Positions 1-8,796 of a stretch of 64,000 bases of DNA are shown here, piece after piece. A program made the translations under genes and the position numbers. The stretch comes from Paenibacillus lactis. GTDB taxonomy: Bacteria; Bacillota; Bacilli; Paenibacillales; Paenibacillaceae. The DNA lies in the NCBI RefSeq assembly GCF_017873605.1, contig NZ_JAGGKI010000007.1:62001-126000 (forward strand). The letters are read 5' to 3'. The notes under the pieces were generated by a model that saw only the letters and a program-made list of their open reading frames with translations, searched no databases and was not told where the DNA came from. Every line of letters starts with the position of its first letter. Within the stretch, counting starts at the first letter, position 1.

Positions 1-2
1 TT

Positions 3-38
3 ATCGGCTGGTATGCTTGCGGCATCAAGGCCTTTTAA
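3..38 (+). CDS. C-terminal end of an upstream gene cut by the window edge
   Basis: Eleven codons in one open frame end at a TAA 15 bases before the next start codon. The tail is hydrophobic and aromatic, as at the end of a membrane protein. The short spacing to the ABC ATPase suggests one operon. No family can be assigned from so little sequence, and it could be chance. Confidence 0.3.
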   Translation: MGWYACGIKAF

Positions 39-53
39 AGGAGACGAGCCGGT

Positions 54-908
54 ATGATCGAAGTTAGAGGGCTTCATTTTACCTATCCGAACCGGAGCGA
101 GCAGACCCTGCGCGGACTGGATTTTGTGATTCCAACCGGGGAAATCTTCGGATTCCTCGGTCCTTCCGGCGCGGGTAAAAGCACGACGCAAAAGCTGCTG
201 ATCGGCGTGCTGAAGGGCTATCAGGGAAGCGTAAAAGTAATGGGCAGCGAAATCAGGGATATCGGTCCCGACTATTACGAACGAATCGGGGTTGCCTTTG
301 AATTCCCGAACTTCTACAGCAAATTTACGGTTCTTGAGAATTTAAAGCTCTTTCGTTCCCTCTACAAGGGAAAAACCGAGGATCCTATGCATCTGCTGGA
401 ACAAGTCAATCTTGCAGATGCTGCAAACATGAAGGTGTCCCAGCTGTCCAAAGGGATGAAGATGAGGCTTAACTTCTGCCGGGCGCTGCTGCACGATCCG
501 GATATCCTCTTTCTGGATGAGCCCACCTCCGGCTTGGACCCGGTGAACGCGAAACGGATGAAGGAATTGATTCTGGCGAAAAAGGCGGAGGGGAAGACCG
601 TCCTCATCACAACGCATAATATGCAAGCGGCAGAGGAGCTTTGTGATCGAGTAGCATTTATTGTTGACGGTGAAATCAAACTGATCGATTCGCCAAGAGA
701 ATTGAAGCTGCGGAAGGGAAGGAAGGAGCTTCGCGTAGAATTTCGCAAGAACGGCCAGCTGAAGGAAGCCTTATTTCCTCTTGACGGTATTGGCGGGAAT
801 GATCAATTTCTTAAGATTATAAAGAATGATATGCTCGAAACGATTCATTCGCAGGAGGCATCCCTTGAACAAATTTTTATCGAGGTGACGGGGAGGCAGC
901 TGATATGA
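54..908 (+). CDS. ABC transporter ATP-binding protein (drug-export type)
   Basis: Cytoplasmic ATPase of an ABC exporter. Walker A GPSGAGKST lies at residues 36-44, the signature is the variant LSKGM at 131-135, and Walker B ILFLDE is at 151-156, followed by the D-loop SGLDP. At 284 residues it has the normal length with a short C-terminal extension. AAAGGAGA upstream fixes the ATG. The stop overlaps the start of the next gene (ATGA), and two six-helix-type permeases follow, so the three genes form one exporter. The arrangement of one ATPase and two unequal roughly 240-residue permeases resembles the ABC sets annotated as fluoroquinolone export; the substrate here is not shown by the sequence. 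Confidence 0.9.
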   Translation: MIEVRGLHFTYPNRSEQTLRGLDFVIPTGEIFGFLGPSGAGKSTTQKLLIGVLKGYQGSVKVMGSEIRDIGPDYYERIGVAFEFPNFYSKFTVLENLKLFRSLYKGKTEDPMHLLEQVNLADAANMKVSQLSKGMKMRLNFCRALLHDPDILFLDEPTSGLDPVNAKRMKELILAKKAEGKTVLITTHNMQAAEELCDRVAFIVDGEIKLIDSPRELKLRKGRKELRVEFRKNGQLKEALFPLDGIGGNDQFLKIIKNDMLETIHSQEASLEQIFIEVTGRQLI

Positions 909-1627
909 AAGGCTTATCCCTGTTGATATTCGACCTGCGTTTTCAATGGCGTCATGGATTCTATTTCGTTTATGTATTCGTTTGTTTTTGTTATTGGATC
1001 TTGCTTAGGTTCATTCCAGAAATCTATAAGGAGACGACAGCCATAGCGCTGACCTTCAGTGACCCTGCAGCTTTAGGACTTATCATGGCAGGCGGGATGG
1101 TTTTGTTGGAGAGGGACCAAGGCGTCCACGATCCGCTGTTCGTCACGCCGGCTCATATTCGGGATTATTTGCTGGCGAAAGCCGGATCGCTGTCCGTCTT
1201 GTCCCTTGCGGCAGGATGGGCCATTCATGCGGCAAGCGGCAGCCTTCCGCAGTCACCGCTTGCTTTTTCTGCAGGCATCGTCCTGACGTCAACCTTTATG
1301 ACCTTGCTATCGATAGGCGTGGCGGCACGACACCGTACCATCAATGGTTTTATTCTGATGGTGCAAGTCTACGCTTTGCCATTTGTCCTTCCATTGCTGG
1401 GCTACTTTCATTTATGGCATACGGATCTGTTTCTCCTGCTTCCGACCGAAGGGACACTTCGATTACTCGGTTCTCCTTCTGGCGGCCTGTCCGTAAATCA
1501 CCTTCTTTACTCCGCATTCATCCTATTGATCTGGAATTCCGCAGCATATATCTGGGCACACCGCTCTTATTCACGCCATGTGCTGATGAGGATCGGAGAA
1601 GGAGGGGATGGCAATGGAAAAATATAA
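905..1627 (+). CDS. ABC transporter permease, first of two
   Basis: A 240-residue integral membrane protein with about six hydrophobic segments, starting with a helix near residues 18-38. It overlaps the ATPase stop by four bases and the next permease by 20 bases, so it should be made with both and pair with the ATPase. No substrate-specific motif is visible. The family assignment rests on hydrophobicity and operon position rather than on a catalytic signature. Confidence 0.75.
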   Translation: MKGLSLLIFDLRFQWRHGFYFVYVFVCFCYWILLRFIPEIYKETTAIALTFSDPAALGLIMAGGMVLLERDQGVHDPLFVTPAHIRDYLLAKAGSLSVLSLAAGWAIHAASGSLPQSPLAFSAGIVLTSTFMTLLSIGVAARHRTINGFILMVQVYALPFVLPLLGYFHLWHTDLFLLLPTEGTLRLLGSPSGGLSVNHLLYSAFILLIWNSAAYIWAHRSYSRHVLMRIGEGGDGNGKI

Positions 1628-2339
1628 AGCCCTGATGATGAAGGATTTTCGGCACGCATTGAAAGACCCCGTGCTCATGGCGGCTATGATCGGTCCGCTG
1701 GTGCTTATCTTCCTGTCCAGGTTCGGTTTTCCTATAGCCGTTCATTGGCTTGACATGCATTATTCGTTTAATCTTGAGCAATATCGCGGCTTTGCTGCCT
1801 CATTGTTAGTTGTGACGATCCCGATGTTAACAGGGATGCTTACGGGGCTGCTTATCCTCGACGAACGGGATGAGAATATGATAGCCTATTACGCGGTTAC
1901 GCCGCTGATGCGTAAAGGTTATTTGCTGTATAGAGTGGCGCTTCCAACCCTGCTGTGCATCGTTTTATCCGCAATCTATTTGCAATGGTCTACGATGTCG
2001 GTCGTTCGATGGGAAACGCTGTATGCTTTGCTGCTGCTGGCATTGGAATCGCCGTTGTTTACGCTCTTTCTCGCCGCATTCTCATCAAATAAAGTGGAGG
2101 GACTGGCCTTATCCAAAATCGGAGGGTTGTTCATCATAGGCCCTGTGGTGGTTCATTTTGTTCCGGGAGCTTGGCAGGTGCTTGGGGCTTTGCTGCCTAG
2201 TTATTGGCCGGCAAAGGTCCTCGATCTGATCATGCATGATGAACCATTCCCTGCATTTGTGTTCTTCTTGCTGGGCTTGCTATTACATCTAGCGTGTTTG
2301 TTTCTCATGATCAATGTGTTTAAAGCCAAGCAAGCATAG
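1608..2339 (+). CDS. ABC transporter permease, second of two
   Basis: A 243-residue membrane protein with about six hydrophobic spans. The start at 1608 follows GGAGGGG closely; an ATG six bases later is an alternative. The soluble stretch between the early helices contains DERDENM, a charged segment common in ABC-2 permeases next to the coupling region. It completes the exporter begun at 54. About 100 bases without a gene follow before a separate regulator. Confidence 0.75.
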   Translation: MAMEKYKALMMKDFRHALKDPVLMAAMIGPLVLIFLSRFGFPIAVHWLDMHYSFNLEQYRGFAASLLVVTIPMLTGMLTGLLILDERDENMIAYYAVTPLMRKGYLLYRVALPTLLCIVLSAIYLQWSTMSVVRWETLYALLLLALESPLFTLFLAAFSSNKVEGLALSKIGGLFIIGPVVVHFVPGAWQVLGALLPSYWPAKVLDLIMHDEPFPAFVFFLLGLLLHLACLFLMINVFKAKQA

Positions 2340-2448
2340 ATCTCTCTTGCTAGCATAGGGACGAAAAACAGTGCTGCGGGTGGAGGTGGCGCTTTTATGG
2401 TAAACTTTTTAGATAAGAAGAAGTTCAGGCAAGTAAGGAGTGGAGCAG

Positions 2449-3216
2449 TTGTTTGCTGAACAGCGGCATCAAATCATTATTCAGAAATTGAATCAAGACA
2501 AATCGATCCGGGCTTCGGAGCTCATGGAGCATTTCGGGGTTTCGTTCGAGACGATTAGACGGGACCTTGAATACTTGGAAAACGAAGGCCATCTGCGGCG
2601 GGTGCACGGGGGGGCGATTCCTAGAGATCCGGATTACAGCCACGAAATTCCGCTTCCGATCCGTGAATCGATCTTTATGGAAGAGAAGAAGGAGCTGGCT
2701 CAAATCGCGGTTCGTTATGTGACTGAAGGGATGTCCGTCGCGCTGGACCCGAGTACGACAAACACTGAAATAGCGAAGGCGCTCAAGACGAAATTCGACC
2801 GATTAACGATTATTACGAACTCGCTTCCGATCGTGAATGAACTCGTGTCGATGCCGGGGTATACGGTCATCATGACCGGTGGCGTCATTCGTCATGAAGA
2901 GCTGAGCATCATCGGCGACCTAACGGAGGAATTTACAGCTCGCTTTCACGCGGATCTATTTTTTATGAGCATGAGCGGGGTTACGTTAGAAGCAGGGATT
3001 ACGGATAACGCCATCGGCGAGGTTCAGGTGAAAAAAATCATGCACGCTAACGCCAAGCGTACCATCGCCCTCGCAGACAGCAGCAAGTTCGGACAAAACT
3101 CGTTTATCAAAGTATGCGGGGCAAGCGAAGTCGAGCGGTTTGTAACGGATTCGAAAATCGACAGAAATATTGTTGATCAATTCAGCAAGAGCGGCATTGA
3201 GATCGTATATAAATAG
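2449..3216 (+). CDS. DeoR/GlpR-family transcriptional regulator
   Basis: Sugar-phosphate-responsive repressor family. Residues 1-55 hold the DeoR winged helix (IRASELMEHFGVSFETIRRDL, then the RVHGGA wing). The rest is the DeoRC sensor domain with the expected D-P-S-T-T phosphate-binding stretch. I choose the TTG at 2449: AAGGAG lies eight bases before it, and the resulting N-terminus MFAEQRHQ matches the usual start of this family, whereas the GTG at 2440 sits inside the Shine-Dalgarno. It is monocistronic with its own terminator, and no metabolic partner adjoins it, so the ligand is unknown. Confidence 0.88.
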   Translation: MFAEQRHQIIIQKLNQDKSIRASELMEHFGVSFETIRRDLEYLENEGHLRRVHGGAIPRDPDYSHEIPLPIRESIFMEEKKELAQIAVRYVTEGMSVALDPSTTNTEIAKALKTKFDRLTIITNSLPIVNELVSMPGYTVIMTGGVIRHEELSIIGDLTEEFTARFHADLFFMSMSGVTLEAGITDNAIGEVQVKKIMHANAKRTIALADSSKFGQNSFIKVCGASEVERFVTDSKIDRNIVDQFSKSGIEIVYK

Positions 3217-3228
3217 GCAGGAGCGGTG

Positions 3229-3268
3229 AACGATTCTTGGTTTTATGCAAACCCGGAATCGTTTTTTT
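3229..3268 (+). terminator. Rho-independent terminator after the DeoR gene
   Basis: Inverted arms AACGATTC (3229-3236) and GAATCGTT (3256-3263) are followed by a run of T. The loop is about 19 bases. Confidence 0.75.
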
Positions 3269-3359
3269 GTGTGTGATTGATTGCGTTTATGTGGTATTAT
3301 TTGTATTAATCAAAGGAATGAGATAAACGATCGCTTCACTAAGGGAGGAGAGCCTCAAA

Positions 3360-4178
3360 ATGAAAATCCATTTTCTCGGAACGGCTGCTGCGGAAGGATT
3401 CCCCAATCCGTACTGCCGCTGTGACGTCTGTTGCAAGGCGAGATCGCTTGGAGGAAAAAACATCCGAACGAGAAGCTCTGTATTGATTGATGGCATAATC
3501 AAGGTCGACTACTCCGCAGACTCCCATATGCAGGCGCTCCGTGACGGGATCGATTTGGGTGCGGTTGAGCATCTGTTATTCACGCATACGCATTACGATC
3601 ATTTCCAGCCATCGGATCTGTACAACCGCGTTGACGGGTTTGCACACGGTATCGATCACCCCTTACATATTTATGGCAACGATGCGGCGATTAGCCAAAG
3701 CATACCAGCGATTGGCCCGGATGCTGGAGACCGGTTCGCCTTCCACTTATTGCGTCCCTTCGAGACGATTTTCTTGGGCGATACGCAAGTTACTCCTTTG
3801 CTCGCGAATCATGACCGTATGGAAACATGTTTGTTGTTTTATATTGAAAAAGGGGGCAAGACGCTGTTTTACGGCAATGATACGGGCTGGCTGCATGACG
3901 ATACATGGGAATGGCTGAAAGGCAAAGCGATCGATATGGCGATTCTTGATTGTACGCATAGCTATACAAACAATGACCGAAATCCAAATCATATGGGCAT
4001 TGAAACCGTGCTGGAGGTCCAGCGCGTGTGGCGGGAGGAAGGCAACCTTGGCATGGATGGCCAGGTTTACGTGACTCATTTTACGCATAACTCCGGCTTT
4101 TTGCATGATGATTTTGAGCGTGCCTTCGAGCCTGCCGGCATCAAGGTTGCCTACGATGGCTTGATCGTCGATCTATGA
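3360..4178 (+). CDS. PhnP-like metallo-beta-lactamase-fold hydrolase
   Basis: A 272-residue cytoplasmic hydrolase of the metallo-beta-lactamase fold. The metal motif HTHYDH is at residues 76-81, and further histidines and aspartates occur in NHDRM, GNDTGW and THFTHNSG. A cysteine cluster (CRCDVCC, residues 19-25) resembles the structural zinc site of PhnP-type phosphodiesterases. GGGAGGAG precedes the ATG. The stop overlaps the start of the MFS gene, which in turn overlaps a metallophosphoesterase, so three genes are co-transcribed. A phosphodiester substrate is likely from the fold, but its identity is not visible. Confidence 0.82.
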   Translation: MKIHFLGTAAAEGFPNPYCRCDVCCKARSLGGKNIRTRSSVLIDGIIKVDYSADSHMQALRDGIDLGAVEHLLFTHTHYDHFQPSDLYNRVDGFAHGIDHPLHIYGNDAAISQSIPAIGPDAGDRFAFHLLRPFETIFLGDTQVTPLLANHDRMETCLLFYIEKGGKTLFYGNDTGWLHDDTWEWLKGKAIDMAILDCTHSYTNNDRNPNHMGIETVLEVQRVWREEGNLGMDGQVYVTHFTHNSGFLHDDFERAFEPAGIKVAYDGLIVDL

Positions 4179-5419
4179 CGGGCGGAGACAGCGCCAAAGA
4201 ACGGCGACAGATTGTAATTGTAGGTATCGTTACTGCACTGACCCTCTTCGGTGATTCGATGCTGTACATCGTATTGCCGGTATATTGGAAGGAAGCGGGA
4301 CTAGACGCGCTATGGCAGGTCGGCGTACTGCTGTCCGTCAATCGTCTTGTCAGGCTCCCTCTTAATCCACTAATCGGGTGGCTGTATCACCGCATGTCGC
4401 TTCGAACCGGTCTGTTTATGTCGGTCGGGCTGGCGGCGCTTACCACGGTGGGATACGGCATATTCAAAGGGTTCGTTCTCTGGGTAGCCCTCCGTGCCAT
4501 TTGGGGGATTGCATGGTCCTTGCTGCGAATGGGTGGATATTTGACCGTCATCCGCTATTCCGATGATACGAACCGGGGACGCTTCATGGGAACGTATAAC
4601 GGATTGTGGCGTCTTGGCAGCTTGGTCGGCGTACTGTTCGGAGGATTGCTCGTGCCCATGATCGGCCTGTCAGCCGTCTCCATACTATTCGGGATCATGG
4701 CTTTGATCGGGCTTCCGCTCATCGCCGTATCCATAAGCAAGGGAAAAGCTTCGGGAATGCATCAACTGGATCCTCCACGCGGAGTGAGGAACACGGTCTG
4801 GTCGCTGCAGGTGAAAAAAATCGTGATAAGCGGATTAATGATATCGTTACTGCACGCTGTGTTCGGCGCGACGCTCACGTATCTCATCGATACAAGCCAT
4901 CCCGGCGGGATCCCTTGGTTCGGTTTGATAATCGGCAGCACTGCGTTAGGCGGTGTATTGACGGCGCTGCGCTGTGCATGGGAGCCGTTCCTGGCCAGAT
5001 GGTTCGGACGTCATACCGATGGGCCGAGAGGAAGGCTTCCTCTGTTTATGGTATCGCTGGCGGGCGCAGCGGCCGGATATGCTTTGCTGCCTTGGCAGCT
5101 GCCAATCGGCATTTGGGTCGGAATTGTAATTTTCGTCATGATTACCAGCACCGCACTTGGCACCATTATGGACGCGATGGCCTCCGACGCAGCGAAGAAT
5201 ACATCCGTGATTACCGTCATGACCGCATATTCCGTGTCAACCGATTTAGGGGCGGCGATCGGCCCGACGTTGATTTATTGGGTGGTCGGCTTGCAATATG
5301 GCATGACATCCATGTATCTAGCGTGCGCAGCTGTATTCATTTTGATTGGTTTATGGTACCGGCAGGACGGTATGAGAAAAGGGAGGGGATTCCTTGGAGA
5401 AGAAGCTAACATTTCGTGA
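4175..5419 (+). CDS. MFS transporter
   Basis: A 414-residue protein with about 12 hydrophobic segments. The loop after the second helix carries NPLIGWLYHRMSLRTG, close to the MFS motif A (GxLaDrxGrk), and RGRFMGTYNG follows helix four. It overlaps the upstream hydrolase by four bases and the downstream phosphoesterase by 26, indicating translational coupling. Substrate unknown; its partners are two phosphoester-hydrolase-like enzymes, which hints at export or import of a phosphorylated or phosphonate-like compound, but this is inference only. Confidence 0.85.
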   Translation: MTGGDSAKERRQIVIVGIVTALTLFGDSMLYIVLPVYWKEAGLDALWQVGVLLSVNRLVRLPLNPLIGWLYHRMSLRTGLFMSVGLAALTTVGYGIFKGFVLWVALRAIWGIAWSLLRMGGYLTVIRYSDDTNRGRFMGTYNGLWRLGSLVGVLFGGLLVPMIGLSAVSILFGIMALIGLPLIAVSISKGKASGMHQLDPPRGVRNTVWSLQVKKIVISGLMISLLHAVFGATLTYLIDTSHPGGIPWFGLIIGSTALGGVLTALRCAWEPFLARWFGRHTDGPRGRLPLFMVSLAGAAAGYALLPWQLPIGIWVGIVIFVMITSTALGTIMDAMASDAAKNTSVITVMTAYSVSTDLGAAIGPTLIYWVVGLQYGMTSMYLACAAVFILIGLWYRQDGMRKGRGFLGEEANIS

Positions 5420-6356
5420 GGACGGATCGTTTGTCATCGTGCAGTTTTCCGATGTGGAGTTTATTGATGAGGAGGATGTGGATCCGGAGACGCCGATGCT
5501 CGACTCGATGACGAAGGCAACGATGGACAGGATCATTGCGCTTGAGCAGCCTGATCTTGTTGTATTCGCGGGAGATTTGATTGCAAGCGCAAGGAGCAAG
5601 GATCCGCTGCAATCATTCCGCAGCGCGGTTGCTGTCGCTGAAGACAACCGTGTGCCGTGGGCGGCGGTGTTTGGCAATCATGACTCGGAGGGGAATGTTC
5701 CCCGAAAGAGGATGCATGAGGAGCAGCTCCATCATGCATATTGCGTCGCCAAACCGGATCCTCCGGGAGTAAGCGGAGCGGGTAACTATGTGCTGACGGT
5801 TGACGATCCAACGGGGAAGCCGGCTGCTGCGTTGTTCTTCCTCGACAGCGGCGATTACTCACCGATTGAAGCGGTGGGTGGGTATGACTGGATTCGCCGT
5901 GATCAAATCGATTGGTACGTCTCCGAATCCCGGCGATTGGCCGAACGGAACGGCGGGACGCCTTTACCTGCACTGGCATTTTTCCATATTCCGCTGCCGG
6001 AATACAAAAAGGTGTGGGAGACGTCAGTGTGCGAAGGCCATTGCAGTGAATGGATCAGCTCGCCCAAAGTCAATTCCGGCATGTTCGCCGCCATGGTAGA
6101 AATGGGAGATGTTATGGGCACATTTGTCGGCCATGACCACTCGAACGATTATTCCGGAGTGCTGCACGGCATCCGCCTTTGTTACGGCAGATCTACTCGT
6201 TATGTCAGTTATGTGGAAGGTGTGAGGAAGGATAAATTCCCGACGGGTGCACGAGTTATTCGAATCACAGCGGGCGAGCGGCAGTTTGAGACATGGATCC
6301 GCCAGAGCGACGGATTGATCGGGGAAATGCCCTTACATGAGCCGGGTGCTCACTAA
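5394..6356 (+). CDS. Calcineurin-like metallophosphoesterase
   Basis: A 320-residue phosphohydrolase. The five metallophosphatase blocks are visible: QFSDVEF near residue 18, FAGDLIA near 60, GNHDSEG near 97, FFHIPLPEY near 195 and FVGHDHSND near 243. The first block has SDV where D-x-H is usual, so one metal ligand may differ. The start is TTG at 5394 with GGGAGGGG before it, inside the 3' end of the MFS gene. There is no signal peptide, so it should act in the cytoplasm. It is the last gene of the operon, followed by an imperfect hairpin. Confidence 0.85.
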   Translation: MEKKLTFREDGSFVIVQFSDVEFIDEEDVDPETPMLDSMTKATMDRIIALEQPDLVVFAGDLIASARSKDPLQSFRSAVAVAEDNRVPWAAVFGNHDSEGNVPRKRMHEEQLHHAYCVAKPDPPGVSGAGNYVLTVDDPTGKPAAALFFLDSGDYSPIEAVGGYDWIRRDQIDWYVSESRRLAERNGGTPLPALAFFHIPLPEYKKVWETSVCEGHCSEWISSPKVNSGMFAAMVEMGDVMGTFVGHDHSNDYSGVLHGIRLCYGRSTRYVSYVEGVRKDKFPTGARVIRITAGERQFETWIRQSDGLIGEMPLHEPGAH

Positions 6357-6401
6357 GAGAATCTACTAGTCCCTATCCTCTTAAATAGGACGACTTCGAT
6401 G

Positions 6402-6428
6402 AGAGCAGCTTGCCCTGGCAGCTGCTCT
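6402..6428 (+). terminator. Hairpin after the phosphoesterase operon
   Basis: AGAGCAGCT...AGCTGCTCT with inner GCC/GGC pairs and a very small loop forms a strong stem with one bulge. Only a weak T-rich tail follows, so termination may be incomplete. Confidence 0.55.
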
Positions 6429-6494
6429 TCCTCTATATTAAAAAGGAAATTTCTACTGCGAAATGGATTCGTGACATAATATAGGAGGCAGAAG

Positions 6495-6806
6495 ATGGTC
6501 GGGACGATTATAATATGTTTTTTGGTACTACACATCATTATGGCTGCAATCATGGCGGTTTTTCCTGGAGATGAAGGCATGAGAAATACCATTGGGCTTC
6601 AAGCCTACACCCCCAAGCCGAAATCATTTTGGGACTACATGTTTAACGTGCTGGTCTTTCTCATTGCGGGTGGAGCTTTATATATGGAGCGTATCAATGA
6701 TCGGATTGCACAGAAGTCTTGGCTGGTTCGGATCGGCATCCGAATTATGGTTCTTGTTATAGCTATCATCAGTGCATTTATCCTTGCCCTCATCTTTTCA
6801 TTTTGA
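6495..6806 (+). CDS. Small three-helix membrane protein, unknown function
   Basis: A 103-residue protein with hydrophobic segments near residues 2-20, 47-62 and 78-102 and a short charged loop MERINDRIAQK between the last two. A good AGGAGG lies before the ATG. I do not recognise a family. It stands alone between two terminator-like hairpins, so it is probably its own transcription unit. Confidence 0.65.
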   Translation: MVGTIIICFLVLHIIMAAIMAVFPGDEGMRNTIGLQAYTPKPKSFWDYMFNVLVFLIAGGALYMERINDRIAQKSWLVRIGIRIMVLVIAIISAFILALIFSF

Positions 6807-6902
6807 ATTCCAAGGTATCTATAATAGATGTAATTAAAGTGGGCTTCATCAAAGCCTGAAGTTAGGGAGTTCTATGCTCTGATGTTGAGTTATGAACAAC
6901 AG

Positions 6903-6928
6903 AAGTCGCCAATAGTGGCGACTTTTTT
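6903..6928 (+). terminator. Rho-independent terminator
   Basis: AAGTCGCCA - ATAG - TGGCGACTT is a perfect nine-pair stem with a four-base loop and a T run. It insulates the MarR operon from upstream reading. Confidence 0.88.
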
Positions 6929-7010
6929 ACGTACTGCGTGCAAGTAGACTATCCCATGTTCTCAACTAAAAAAAACTTTATGCACCTCCGCTCACTGGGA
7001 TTTGAAACAT

Positions 7011-7067
7011 TAGTTGCATAAGCCAACTATATGCGTTTATTATGTATGTAGTTGGCAAATAAAACTA
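7011..7067 (+). promoter_or_regulatory. Promoter with two MarR-type operator boxes
   Basis: Box 1 (7011-7029) is TAGTTG-N7-CAACTA, a perfect palindrome. Box 2 (7049-7067) is TAGTTG-N7-AAACTA, with one mismatch. The box starts are 38 bases apart and both lie just upstream of the MarR start. A promoter TTGCAT (7014-7019)-N18-TATTAT (7038-7043) is embedded, so binding at both boxes would cover the -35 and the transcription start. Autoregulation by the adjacent MarR is inferred. Confidence 0.72.
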
Positions 7068-7082
7068 ATGGAGTCGAAGTAC

Positions 7083-7547
7083 ATGAAACCTGAAGTTCTT
7101 CAACATGGAGCATACGGAAAAGAAGTTACAGCAATTAATCGCCATTTGCAATTATTGCTTGCTCCACGGCTCGCTGCTCTTCAGCTGGGCTTTGGTCAGC
7201 ATATGTTTTTGTTCATGCTGTCAAAGAAGGAAGGGGTGAATCAGAAGACGCTGAGTGAGCAGCTGCTGCTAGACAAGACCACGACGGCAAAGGCGATCCG
7301 TAAGCTGGAGCTCGAAGGCTATGTTCGCAAAGAGATGGATCCTGCGGATTTACGCAACCATCAACTTTTTCTTACAGATGCGGGGAAGGCTGTCGTGCCG
7401 AAGATTGAGGAGGCATTAGCGGAGGTGATGGAAATTGGCATCGAAGGGATGTCCGCAGAGGAATATGGGGAATTCATGCGGCTGCTGAAGATCGTGTTGA
7501 ACAACTTTGACAAGCATGCTCAATCCATTCGTCAACATACTGAATGA
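7083..7547 (+). CDS. MarR-family transcriptional regulator
   Basis: A 154-residue winged-helix regulator. The HTH covers about residues 48-75 (NQKTLSEQLLLDKTTTAKAIRKLELEGYV), with the wing DPADLRNHQLFLT and terminal dimerisation helices. The ATG at 7083 is preferred because TGGAG lies nine bases before it; upstream in-frame starts have no ribosome site. It overlaps or abuts an NAD(P)-binding oxidoreductase and a DUF2269 gene, likely one operon under the two palindromic boxes upstream. MarR proteins of this layout usually respond to phenolics, oxidants or drugs; the ligand here is unknown. Confidence 0.9.
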   Translation: MKPEVLQHGAYGKEVTAINRHLQLLLAPRLAALQLGFGQHMFLFMLSKKEGVNQKTLSEQLLLDKTTTAKAIRKLELEGYVRKEMDPADLRNHQLFLTDAGKAVVPKIEEALAEVMEIGIEGMSAEEYGEFMRLLKIVLNNFDKHAQSIRQHTE

Positions 7548-7561
7548 CATGTGGGATGTAT

Positions 7562-8173
7562 ATGCGTATAACCGTAATCGGCTCAACGAGTCCAACCGGA
7601 CTGGAGGTTTTAAGGAACGGCATCGCCAGAGGTGATGAACTGGTCGCGTTCACAAGGCGGCCGAACGTATTAAAGTCTTTTCAAGGTATAACCAAGATAG
7701 TAACCGGAGATGGAATCCACCTGTCAGACCTCCAGCATGCGATCAACGGAAGCGAAGGAGTGATTGCCATCGTCGGTGGAAAGGCCAATGTCGCCGCTGT
7801 TATTCAAAATGTCATTCAGGCCATGCAAGAAGCCAAAGTCCGGCGACTGGTGTTTGTCAGTTCCTATTTACTTGAAGCTAAACGTCCATGGCCCACCGTT
7901 CTCGTTGCAAGATGGATCTTTCGCCGCGACTTGGCAGAACTGCGCGAAGCTGAGAATGTAATCCGAAGTTGCGGGTTGAACTGGACGATCTATCGGCCGA
8001 CTCAGCTAAACGACAAACCCGCCACGGGTCGTTGGAGAATCCAGGAACGAGGGAACGATTTCAAATCGGGCCCGTATCAAATCAGCCGGGCGGATTTAGC
8101 AGCTGCATTGCTGGACGCTGTTACGAAGGATGCATACGATCGAGGTATTTATAGTGTAACTTGGGGCAAGTAA
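7562..8173 (+). CDS. NAD(P)-binding atypical SDR / NmrA-like protein
   Basis: A Rossmann-fold protein of about 203 residues. The nucleotide-binding loop is GSTSPTG near residues 7-13, with the second-strand Arg pair FTRRPN suggesting NADP, and FVSSYLLEA in the strand that normally carries the active serine. It lacks an obvious YxxxK. I take the ATG at 7562 because MRITVIG is the usual start of the family; an ATG at 7544 overlaps the MarR stop (ATGA) and could allow coupling. It may be a redox-sensing or quinone-related reductase working with the MarR regulator. Confidence 0.82.
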   Translation: MRITVIGSTSPTGLEVLRNGIARGDELVAFTRRPNVLKSFQGITKIVTGDGIHLSDLQHAINGSEGVIAIVGGKANVAAVIQNVIQAMQEAKVRRLVFVSSYLLEAKRPWPTVLVARWIFRRDLAELREAENVIRSCGLNWTIYRPTQLNDKPATGRWRIQERGNDFKSGPYQISRADLAAALLDAVTKDAYDRGIYSVTWGK

Positions 8174-8194
8174 CAAGGAGGAAACGAAATCGCC

Positions 8195-8653
8195 ATGGAT
8201 TACCTGTATCTATCCCTGTTAGTCATTCATATTTCTTCGGCCATATTCGGTGTTGGACCGGTGTTTTTATTCAATATGATTCTGAAAAGAGCGAAGACGG
8301 CCGATCAGCTGCGGTATGCTCACCACATCGTGGAGAAGTTAAACAAAAATGCGAATCTTTCATTCGGCATCCTTCTCGTCACGGGCTTGATTTTGGGCTG
8401 GATGAGCCCCTACTTGTTTCGGCAAATGTGGTATATCGCGTCGATTGTGCTGTTCCTAATCTCAGGCTTTTACGCGATTCTGGTCGTTGAACCGATCTTA
8501 AAGAGACTTCATCAAATCGCGAGCCAGTCAACCTCGGGAGAAGTTTCTCAGGAATACAAGCAGCTGTTCCGAAAAAAACAAGCCCGCGATACGATTGCGA
8601 ACCTTATGGCCATCGCGATCATTCTTCTTATGATCATCAAGCCCGTATTCTAG
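8195..8653 (+). CDS. DUF2269-family membrane protein
   Basis: A 152-residue protein with four hydrophobic segments (about 4-26, 53-72, 78-98 and 134-150) and a conserved-looking N-terminal LLVIHISSAIFGVGP with a histidine in the first helix. DUF2269 proteins are four-helix membrane proteins of unknown activity. AAGGAGG is 13 bases before the ATG, a somewhat long spacing. It is the last gene of the MarR operon and is followed by a terminator. Confidence 0.72.
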   Translation: MDYLYLSLLVIHISSAIFGVGPVFLFNMILKRAKTADQLRYAHHIVEKLNKNANLSFGILLVTGLILGWMSPYLFRQMWYIASIVLFLISGFYAILVVEPILKRLHQIASQSTSGEVSQEYKQLFRKKQARDTIANLMAIAIILLMIIKPVF

Positions 8654-8676
8654 GGAAGCAACGATATACACAGATC

Positions 8677-8703
8677 AAGTCGCGATTCATCGCGGCTTTT
8701 TTT
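8677..8703 (+). terminator. Rho-independent terminator
   Basis: AAGTCGCGAT - TC - ATCGCGGCTT, one wobble or mismatch, followed by a run of seven or more T. Confidence 0.8.
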
Positions 8704-8796
8704 ATTCTGATTGCTAGTAACCATCCGTGCACAGCGGCTGGCCTGCATTATCTTATGAGCTGTGAAGAAATCGATTGGTGATTTCCAATGAAGAAT

